DNA of 6,966 bases from MFAQ01 sp964592455. GTDB lineage: Bacteria > Patescibacteriota > Microgenomatia > UBA1400 > MFAQ01. Location of the stretch: the NCBI GenBank assembly GCA_964592455.1, contig CAZQDQ010000046.1, positions 1 through 6,966 of the forward strand, in the 5' to 3' direction. Below, one piece after another: positions 1 through 4,308 of this stretch. Both the position numbers and the translations under genes were made by a program. Position 1 is the stretch's first letter. Each line of letters opens with the position of its first letter. The notes under the pieces are model-generated. The model saw nothing but the letters and a program-made list of their open reading frames with translations, searched no databases and was not told the DNA's origin.

Positions 1-59
1 TGTGTTTGACATATCCATATTTTATGGACTGTCGGATATTTAAGTGAACATTGCGATAA

Positions 60-89
60 TTGGTAAACTCTACAAATTAGTTGTAAAAT
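60..89 (+). promoter_or_regulatory. Predicted sigma-70-like promoter, leaderless geometry
   Basis: TTGGTA (60-65) is followed after 18 bases by TAAAAT (84-89). The GTG start at 96 lies only 6 bases beyond the -10 hexamer, about where transcription would begin, and there is no purine-rich ribosome binding site between them. This predicts a leaderless mRNA. The -35 match is 4 of 6. The same geometry recurs at several other genes in the window, which raises confidence. Bases 1-59 hold only a weak TTGACA (6-11) without a matching -10, and small imperfect palindromes (ATATCC 11-16 with GGATAT 34-39). Confidence 0.5.
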
Positions 90-95
90 AAAACC

Positions 96-581
96 GTGAC
101 TATCGAATTTACCAACGCAACTCCAGCCAAACAAACTTCAACCGTTTCAAACCTGCTTTTGGGACTATCGTTTGTGTTCCTTTTTGCTCCTATCACCTTA
201 ATTGTCCTTGGTTATTACTCTAGTTTACCTACTGGTACTCTAGTCTCGCCAATACCTCAAGGTGTACTAAGCTCATATCCAACCCTAACACCAAAACAAT
301 CAGACATCGTCATCGCCAACCAGGCAGATAAAATCTCCACCGCCAGCGCCTCCACCCAAACCAACTCACAAGATAAAACCATAACCATCACCGCCAACAC
401 TCAAGAAATAGTCGTTAACGACCCCGCCGTCCTCGAATCTAGTCAAATTTATCTAACCAACAAAGAAGGAGACAAATCTCTCTACTCTGTAAAGAGTAAA
501 ACCACTGGCCAATTTGTCGTTGTCAGTAATTCCATAAGCAACCAAGATCGTCTGGTTGACTACCACATCGTAAATCCCTAA
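96..581 (+). CDS. Membrane-anchored secreted protein of unknown function
   Basis: This 161-residue protein is not one I recognise. It has a short N-terminal cytoplasmic segment, one strongly hydrophobic helix (about residues 18-42), then a Ser/Thr/Gln-rich low-complexity linker (about 43-105) and a small C-terminal part (about 106-161) with alternating hydrophobic residues that looks beta-rich. It is best read as a signal anchor carrying an extracytoplasmic stalk and small domain. The start is GTG at 96, chosen because a promoter-like -10 ends 6 bases upstream and the frame then runs directly into the hydrophobic helix. The downstream O-antigen-ligase-like gene begins 11 bases after its stop with no promoter between, so the two are probably one transcript and may act together at the cell surface. 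Bases are C-rich and G-poor, like the rest of the strand. Reality of the gene is likely; function is unknown. Confidence 0.75.
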   Translation: MTIEFTNATPAKQTSTVSNLLLGLSFVFLFAPITLIVLGYYSSLPTGTLVSPIPQGVLSSYPTLTPKQSDIVIANQADKISTASASTQTNSQDKTITITANTQEIVVNDPAVLESSQIYLTNKEGDKSLYSVKSKTTGQFVVVSNSISNQDRLVDYHIVNP

Positions 582-592
582 AATGGGTCTAG

Positions 593-2482
593 ATGACCAA
601 AATTAAGCTATCTCTTCACTTCTTTCTTCAGTATTTACCCGGCTTAATATTTTTCTTTCTGCCAATTTTTTTTCTAACTAATACCGTCGACTTTTTTGCC
701 TTCAATAAATTTTACTTGCTAAACTCATTGGCTACAGCCGCCATTATTGCCTGGTCAATAAAAAATATCCTAGACAGCAAAATAAGTTTAACTCTTTCAC
801 CTGCCACCACAGGCTTGTTTTTTTTAGTGGTCATCCATTTTATCTCTGTCTATTTTATGAGCCCAACCAAAGTTCTAAGCTCAGCCGGTATCAGTGTTCT
901 TTTTGTTTCACTCCTATTCATTCACATATCACACACGTCCATAAAAACTTCTCAGTCTAAAATCAAATTCAGCTTATACGCCCTGCTAACCTCGGCCAGC
1001 CTCTTAAGCCTTATCACCATCCTTCATTATTTCGGTTTAAGCAAATTTCTCTTCCCCGAATACTTACTTGCCAGTAAATACTTTAATTTAACCGGTAGTG
1101 TCTTATCTGCCATAACTTTTACAGCACCAATTATTGTCGGCCTCATCCCCCTAATTCTAAAGGAGAAAAATTACACTAAAAAAATAACCTATCTTGCCAT
1201 TACTTCCATACTTGCTACTGCCACCACTATAAATGTTCTCTTATTTGTTTCAAGCAACAGCAAACAATCAAATATCTTGCCTTTAAACACTAGTTGGTCA
1301 ATTGCCTTAGACATACTCAAATACCCAGGAACTGCTCTTATTGGTACCGGACCAGAAAATTTCCTCTCCAGTTTTACCCGCCTAAGACCGGTTTATCTCA
1401 ATCTAAACGAAAAACTTTGGAACGTCCGTTTTAGCGAATCCGGCTCACTTTTACTTACCATTTTTACTACCACAGGTATTCTTGGTGGCCTAAGTTTCAT
1501 ATATTTCTATTTCAAAAATATCCTTGCTGCTTTTACTGTTTTAAAAAAAGTAGAAGAAAAATCTACAATCTCTTTCTATCTCTACGCCCTTATTGGCTAC
1601 TTTTTCTCAGCCCTGTTCACTCCGGCCGGAATAGTTAGCATTATCACCTCTGCAGTTATCATTACTATTCTCACCCAAGTCCTAAAAAACGAAGATTCAT
1701 CCTCCGTCAAAACACTCCACCTAAGTATCAACAATGAAGGTATCTCCACTACAACTCTTTCCAAATTTTTGCCGATCAGCATTCTCATCCTTATTCTCAC
1801 CATCATTGCTATTTACTGGAACTTTGGTAGCAGATTCTATCTTGGATCCACAAAACTCCACCAAGCCAATCTAGCTATTAATAGTGATTTAACCACTTCA
1901 TTCCAAAAACAAATTGAAGCTCAAAATCTAAACCAATACGACTCAACCTACTCAATACTTTTATCCAACACTTACCAACAGATCGCCCTTTTTTACCTCC
2001 AAAAAACAAGCCCCTCAGAAGCAGACAAAAAAACCAGCATCGAAATGATGCAACGTAGCATTGACGCTGGTAGATTTGCAGCTAAAATCGATCCTTTTAA
2101 TGTCATGGTCTGGGAAAATCTCTCCAACATCTACCAATCATTCATCGGAGCGGCTGAAGGCGCTAACAACCTCGCCATCTCTCATCTGGCACAAGCCATT
2201 TCTCTCGACCCAACCAATCCAAAACTAAGACTTCAACTGGGTATTCTCTACTACAATCTCCAAGACAAAGAACAAGCCATCAAACTTATTAACCAAGCAG
2301 TAGATTTAAAACCAAATTGGAGTCTGCCATATCAAAATCTATATCGCATTTACTTAGAAGAAAAAGACTACCAAAGGGCAAAAATCTACCTTCAGGAGGC
2401 ATTAAAGTACGAAACGAACAACTCAGAAAACTTCCAAAAACTTCAAGAGGAACTCATCAACCTCAATCAAAAAACAAAATAA
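593..2482 (+). CDS. O-antigen ligase/polymerase-like membrane protein with C-terminal TPRs
   Basis: The 629-residue protein has about ten to twelve hydrophobic helices (roughly residues 10-30, 40-60, 70-90, 95-115, 125-148, 165-190, 198-220, 285-315, 325-362, 392-412). Between helices lies a soluble loop with GTGPENF (251-257) and a downstream RLRP segment, the pattern seen in the O-antigen ligase / Wzy polymerase-like family (WaaL, Wzy, PglL). Residues about 450-611 are helical and hold tetratricopeptide repeats, clearest at 544-575 and 578-611 with the A-x-x-LDP / LKP turn signature. Family members move or polymerise undecaprenyl-linked glycans on the outer face of the membrane; the TPRs, probably external, could bind a partner or acceptor. 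The ATG at 593 follows the previous stop by 11 bases with only a weak GGG upstream. The stop falls one base before the 3' CCA end of the convergent tRNA-Ala, with no plus-strand terminator visible. Whether it acts as ligase, polymerase or protein O-glycosyltransferase cannot be told from sequence. Confidence 0.85.
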   Translation: MTKIKLSLHFFLQYLPGLIFFFLPIFFLTNTVDFFAFNKFYLLNSLATAAIIAWSIKNILDSKISLTLSPATTGLFFLVVIHFISVYFMSPTKVLSSAGISVLFVSLLFIHISHTSIKTSQSKIKFSLYALLTSASLLSLITILHYFGLSKFLFPEYLLASKYFNLTGSVLSAITFTAPIIVGLIPLILKEKNYTKKITYLAITSILATATTINVLLFVSSNSKQSNILPLNTSWSIALDILKYPGTALIGTGPENFLSSFTRLRPVYLNLNEKLWNVRFSESGSLLLTIFTTTGILGGLSFIYFYFKNILAAFTVLKKVEEKSTISFYLYALIGYFFSALFTPAGIVSIITSAVIITILTQVLKNEDSSSVKTLHLSINNEGISTTTLSKFLPISILILILTIIAIYWNFGSRFYLGSTKLHQANLAINSDLTTSFQKQIEAQNLNQYDSTYSILLSNTYQQIALFYLQKTSPSEADKKTSIEMMQRSIDAGRFAAKIDPFNVMVWENLSNIYQSFIGAAEGANNLAISHLAQAISLDPTNPKLRLQLGILYYNLQDKEQAIKLINQAVDLKPNWSLPYQNLYRIYLEEKDYQRAKIYLQEALKYETNNSENFQKLQEELINLNQKTK

Positions 2483-2483
2483 T

Positions 2484-2557
2484 TGGTGGACCTGGAGGGA
2501 ATTGAACCCTCTTCTCATCCATGCCATGGATATATTCTACCGGTGAACTACAGGCCC
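2484..2557 (-). tRNA. tRNA-Ala (anticodon GGC)
   Basis: Read on the minus strand this is a full cloverleaf of 74 bases. The acceptor stem GGGCCTG pairs with CAGGTCC and includes the G3:U70 wobble that marks alanine tRNAs. The D arm is GTTC/GAAT with GG in the loop, the anticodon stem is TATCC/GGATG around a loop with anticodon GGC (2522-2524), the variable loop is short, and the T arm is GAGGG/CCCTC with loop TTCAATT. Discriminator A and an encoded CCA follow. Its 5' end overlaps the last ten bases of the upstream same-strand gene (2548-3258), so the two are probably co-transcribed. The bases beyond the CCA on the minus strand are T-rich, within the last codons of the convergent gene. Confidence 0.95.
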
Positions 2558-3258
2558 ATATACTTCTCGTCACAGCAAACTCTATTATAAATCAGCTCAG
2601 CCAGAGATTCTAGCTCCAACTGTATTTTTGTATCAAAATAATCTACTCTCAATACACCTTTATAGTCCACTCTTAATGTCTTCTTACCTATTGTTCTAGA
2701 ATCAACCCGAGTCTTGTAAAACTGTTTCTCAGGGATCCCAGTAACCTTTTTCCAATATTTCTCCAACTCTGCCCAATCCTGATCAGCCCTACACATAACA
2801 GTACACCTAAATTTAGAGGAGTCAATATCAAAACATTTTCCAAGCAATCGGATAAACAGTTTTATTATTCTAGGGTCGGTATTACCAAGAGAGAAAGCAG
2901 AACCATGTTTAAATTTAGACGCCTCACCCAAGCACAGCATAGCCAAGGCAATTTTTGCTACATTCAAGTCCTGAACCCTATTTGCAATATCAAGATTTAT
3001 TGTATCCAAAGCATCCAAAAATTTACTTCTTATCATCTTATTTTTGGCAATAGCCAAGACACGAGCTTTATCGAGCTTCAGTCTAGTTTCATTAGCTATT
3101 CTTCGCTTTGCATTATTTGATAAAACAATATTCTTAAACCAACCAGCATAAGTACTTTTAGGAATACTCAAGCCAAGAAGTTGATTTATTTTTGCACTTG
3201 AATTGCCAAGTGTCCTCAAGTTAATTGCTTTCTCGACAATCTCTTTAGAATATCTCAT
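2548..3258 (-). CDS. HTH + LAGLIDADG-like protein (homing-endonuclease-like)
   Basis: The 236-residue protein begins with a helix-turn-helix region (about 5-55) of the kind used to read DNA in transposases and resolvases: KAINLR, then IPKSTYAGW (32-40) and a following basic helix. A second domain (about 103-225) contains LAMLCLGEASK (105-115), a LAGLIDADG-like helix with a candidate metal-binding acid E112, then NTDP (126-129), and a W-x-x-V-T-G-IP-x-x-QF element (169-180). I associate this combination with uncharacterised proteins common in Patescibacteria, often called LAGLIDADG-like. It could be a homing nuclease, a RNA maturase-like factor or a DNA-binding regulator; nuclease activity is inferred, not shown. 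The ATG at 3258 lies 5 bases after a predicted extended -10, giving a leaderless message. The final codons and the TAG stop are made from the 5' end of tRNA-Ala(GGC). A tRNA-like fragment and a second alanine tRNA lie on its other side. Confidence 0.75.
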   Translation of the reverse strand: MRYSKEIVEKAINLRTLGNSSAKINQLLGLSIPKSTYAGWFKNIVLSNNAKRRIANETRLKLDKARVLAIAKNKMIRSKFLDALDTINLDIANRVQDLNVAKIALAMLCLGEASKFKHGSAFSLGNTDPRIIKLFIRLLGKCFDIDSSKFRCTVMCRADQDWAELEKYWKKVTGIPEKQFYKTRVDSRTIGKKTLRVDYKGVLRVDYFDTKIQLELESLAELIYNRVCCDEKYMGL

Positions 3259-3263
3259 GTTTT

Positions 3264-3293
3264 ATAGTACCATAGAAGTACTCCATGTAACAA
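3264..3293 (-). promoter_or_regulatory. Predicted extended -10 promoter, leaderless geometry
   Basis: On the minus strand TTGTTA (3288-3293) is followed after 18 bases by TACTAT (3264-3269), which is preceded by TGG to give an extended -10 (TGGTACTAT). The ATG of the HTH/LAGLIDADG-like gene begins 5 bases beyond, leaving no room for a ribosome binding site. A second TATAAT on the same strand (3302-3307) could add a longer transcript, but it has no good -35. Confidence 0.55.
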
Positions 3294-3319
3294 GTTCTAA
3301 TATTATAGAGTCAAATTTT

Positions 3320-3328
3320 TGCTAAAAT
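3320..3328 (+). promoter_or_regulatory. Predicted extended -10 promoter for the tRNA-Ala(CGC) transcript
   Basis: TGCTAAAAT is an extended -10 element. Transcription would start near 3335, just before the GGGCTTG of the tRNA-like fragment, so the precursor of tRNA-Ala(CGC) would carry a leader of about 55 bases containing that fragment and a hairpin. No convincing -35 is visible, as is common with extended -10 promoters. Confidence 0.45.
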
Positions 3329-3337
3329 GTAGCCACA

Positions 3338-3360
3338 GGGCTTGTAGCTCACATGGTAAA
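3338..3360 (+). pseudogene. 5'-half tRNA remnant (alanine-like)
   Basis: These 23 bases read like the acceptor strand and D arm of an alanine tRNA: GGGCTTG, TA, GCTC, then a D loop with GGTA. By eye about 19 positions agree with the 5' end of tRNA-Ala(GGC) at 2557-2535 on the other strand, allowing one gap, and they also resemble the start of the neighbouring tRNA-Ala(CGC). No anticodon arm, T arm or matching 3' acceptor strand follows; instead a GC-rich palindrome begins at once. It is probably a broken tRNA copy, or a leader element of the next tRNA. Confidence 0.5.
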
Positions 3361-3380
3361 CCTGCCTGCCGGCAAGCAGG
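3361..3380. repeat. GC-rich palindrome (dispersed repeat unit)
   Basis: A 20-base near-perfect palindrome, CCTGCCTGCC followed by GGCAAGCAGG, has one mismatch between arms. It stands out from AT-rich surroundings. The decamer CCTGCCTGCC occurs again at 5628-5637 in the second repeat block, suggesting one dispersed repeat family. In RNA it would form a compact hairpin directly upstream of tRNA-Ala(CGC), possibly closed by CTTGT (3341-3345) pairing with ACAAG (3386-3390). Confidence 0.55.
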
Positions 3381-3389
3381 GCGCGACAA

Positions 3390-3463
3390 GGGCTCTTAGT
3401 TAAACGGTATAACATGGCATTCGCATTGCTAAGTTGGGGGTTCAATTCCCCCAGAGTCCACCA
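3390..3463 (+). tRNA. tRNA-Ala (anticodon CGC)
   Basis: A complete 74-base cloverleaf. The acceptor GGGCTCT pairs with AGAGTCC, again with the alanine-specific G3:U70 pair. The D arm is GTTA/TAAC, the anticodon stem TGGCA/TGCTA with loop TTCGCAT (anticodon CGC, reading GCG), and the T arm GGGGG/CCCCC with loop TTCAATT. Discriminator A and an encoded CCA close the gene. Transcription probably starts near 3335, so RNase P must remove a leader holding the tRNA remnant and the palindrome. Confidence 0.95.
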
Positions 3464-3473
3464 ATCATCTTAC

Positions 3474-3517
3474 TGTATAATAGACCGCAGTTTCGCAAAT
3501 TTTCATATTCAGAGGAG
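3474..3517 (+). promoter_or_regulatory. Perfect -10 box plus strong ribosome binding site
   Basis: TATAAT at 3476-3481, directly preceded by TG, is followed by a leader of about 35 bases and then AGAGGAG (3511-3517), 5 bases before the ATG at 3523. No good -35 is seen; that position falls in the tRNA 3' end. This conventional leader contrasts with the leaderless starts elsewhere in the window. Confidence 0.6.
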
Positions 3518-3522
3518 ATAAT

Positions 3523-3828
3523 ATGGCCAGGTTTGACCAATTTTTAGGCCTAAATTCTTGGGCCAAAAAGACTGTAAATGCCACAGGCGTCATCAAAAAA
3601 CCTTCAAACCAAGAGCTGGTAAAACCCACAAAGGGTAAATTTACCGGTATGTTTGGTGATGAGTATCCACTCTACATGTACACCCTTCCAAACGGAAAAG
3701 TGTACTTCGAAGAAATCCAAGCCGATCCATGGTCCAGCGGCCCAGTTTTTTTCATCGCTCTCAAAAATAAAAGAGGAAACTGGATTCCTCGCTCACTTTG
3801 GTCAAGAGAAAAAATAGATAATTGTTAA
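3523..3828 (+). CDS. Conserved-looking small protein of unknown function
   Basis: I do not recognise this 101-residue protein. It has no membrane helix or signal peptide. The N-terminal third is basic (several Lys, including KKPSNQ and KPTKGK). The remainder reads like a small beta-rich soluble domain with many aromatics: YPLYMYTLPNGKVYFEEI (about 48-65), then DPWSSGPVFFIAL (68-80) and WIPRSLWS (87-94). Reality as a gene is well supported by the AGAGGAG ribosome binding site 5 bases before the ATG, a TATAAT upstream, and an intrinsic terminator that overlaps its stop codon, so it appears to be a complete single-gene transcription unit. The strong signals suggest high expression. A nucleic-acid-binding or regulatory role would be speculation from its charge and size only. 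Confidence 0.85.
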   Translation: MARFDQFLGLNSWAKKTVNATGVIKKPSNQELVKPTKGKFTGMFGDEYPLYMYTLPNGKVYFEEIQADPWSSGPVFFIALKNKRGNWIPRSLWSREKIDNC

Positions 3829-3851
3829 ACACATCTCGCGGTGTGTTTTTT
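3827..3851 (+). terminator. Intrinsic terminator overlapping a stop codon
   Basis: AAACACATC (3827-3835) pairs with GGTGTGTTT (3840-3848) across a TCGC loop, with one T-G wobble, and runs into a stretch of six T (3846-3851). The last two bases of the TAA stop of the 101-residue gene form the base of the stem. Confidence 0.85.
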
Positions 3852-3852
3852 G

Positions 3853-3858
3853 TACAAT
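3853..3858 (+). promoter_or_regulatory. Predicted -10 box, leaderless geometry
   Basis: TACAAT, directly preceded by TG, ends 6 bases before the ATG at 3865. It sits immediately after the T-run of the preceding terminator. No -35 is convincing because that space is occupied by the terminator stem. Confidence 0.4.
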
Positions 3859-3864
3859 AAACCT

Positions 3865-4074
3865 ATGCAAGACCAACTTCTTACCTGCCAAAACTGCCAC
3901 AATCCTTTTGTTTATTCTGTCTACGAACAAACTCAACACGCCAAAAAAAGCGCCAATACGCTGCCGACAGCGAAGCATGCTGATATTGCCGACTCTATGC
4001 CGACTTATTGCCCCATCTGCACTGCCATTAAACAAAGCGAGCTCAAACACCCAGTAAAACCACCAAAACCTTGA
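3865..4074 (+). CDS. Small double-CxxC zinc-ribbon protein
   Basis: The 69-residue protein carries two Cys pairs, CQNC (8-11) and CPIC (49-52), with F-V-Y-S-x-x-EQ between them. This resembles the probable zinc-ribbon family zf_Tbcl (PF13451 as I recall), whose members have C-x2-C, F-x-F-x-x-x-EQ, then C-x2-C. The spacing between pairs here is 37 residues, about a dozen more than I expect; the extra part (about 33-46) is encoded by DNA with three GCCGAC copies. The C-terminus is Lys/Pro-rich. The ATG at 3865 was chosen over the GTG at 3841 because the latter lies inside the terminator hairpin and because a -10-like box ends 6 bases before 3865. Likely a zinc-binding, perhaps RNA- or protein-binding, cytosolic protein. 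Its TGA stop is part of the -35 box of the following RNA gene, and no terminator separates them. Confidence 0.75.
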   Translation: MQDQLLTCQNCHNPFVYSVYEQTQHAKKSANTLPTAKHADIADSMPTYCPICTAIKQSELKHPVKPPKP

Positions 4075-4099
4075 CAAATTAACTGTTATAGGGTATACT
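4071..4099 (+). promoter_or_regulatory. Near-consensus sigma-70 promoter of the ncRNA
   Basis: A perfect TTGACA (4071-4076) and TATACT (4094-4099) are separated by exactly 17 bases, the best promoter in the window. The expected transcription start is about 4105-4108, at the foot of the first hairpin of the RNA. The TGA stop of the zinc-ribbon gene (4072-4074) lies within the -35 box. Confidence 0.85.
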
Positions 4100-4105
4100 T
4101 CAAAA

Positions 4106-4307
4106 TAGATTTGCAGGGGAGTGTAGAACTCTAGTAGCAAATCATTAAACAGCAGGCCAACGCACCTGCTGAAAATAATTTTTTTGCTGTGCGGCTTACA
4201 AACCGCACTCCACAAAAAAGGAGAGCGAGAAAGCAAACAAGTCCTGGAGGCGATCCTAGGAACCTCGCTCAACCCCATCAGCCCCGCCCGTGCGGGGCTA
4301 GATTTTT
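4106..4307 (+). ncRNA. Orphan structured non-coding RNA, family unknown
   Basis: About 200 bases lie between a near-consensus promoter and an intrinsic terminator with no coding frame that fits. Predicted helices in order: A, GATTTGC (4108-4114) with GCAAATC (4137-4143), containing GAGT/ACTC (4119-4122, 4128-4131); B, CAGCAGG (4150-4156) with CCTGCTG (4165-4171); C, TTTTTTG (4180-4186) with CAAAAAA (4213-4219) enclosing GTGCGG/CCGCAC (4189-4194, 4203-4208); D, GAGCGAG (4223-4229) with CTCGCTC (4264-4270) enclosing TCCTGG against CC-T-AGGA (4242-4247, 4255-4261) with loop AGGCGAT; then the terminator. GGGG (4116-4119) could pair with CCCC (4273-4276) to join the ends. No gene follows on this strand, so it is not an obvious riboswitch. 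I see no RNase P, tmRNA or SRP hallmarks, and it is not the single long rod of 6S RNA. It is probably an abundant trans-acting RNA. Confidence 0.7.
4280..4307 (+). terminator. Intrinsic terminator of the ncRNA
   Basis: AGCCCCGC (4280-4287) pairs perfectly with GCGGGGCT (4292-4299) around a CCGT loop, followed after AGA by five T (4303-4307). It lies just beyond the stop codon of the convergent protease gene; on that strand the hairpin has no T-run, so it serves mainly the ncRNA. Confidence 0.85.
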
Positions 4308-4308
4308 A

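Noticed and set aside
2317..2505. Plus-strand frame of 62 codons
   Set aside because: It is out of frame inside the TPR region of the larger gene and runs into the tRNA; low-complexity basic product.
2905..3120. Plus-strand frame of 71 codons
   Set aside because: Antisense to the HTH/LAGLIDADG-like gene, without start signals.
3841..4074. GTG start at 3841 for the zinc-ribbon gene
   Set aside because: The start and first codons would lie in the terminator hairpin and T-run; ATG at 3865 fits the promoter geometry and the domain.
3802..4278. Long minus-strand open frame of 158 codons
   Set aside because: It runs antisense through the terminator, the zinc-ribbon gene and the ncRNA, has no ribosome binding site, and its product shows no domain-like pattern; the plus-strand signals explain the region.
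4106..4307. Riboswitch, 6S RNA, SRP RNA or tmRNA identity for the ncRNA
   Set aside because: No downstream gene on the same strand, no single long rod with central bubble, no GGAA-type SRP helix, and no tRNA-like ends; none can be asserted by eye.
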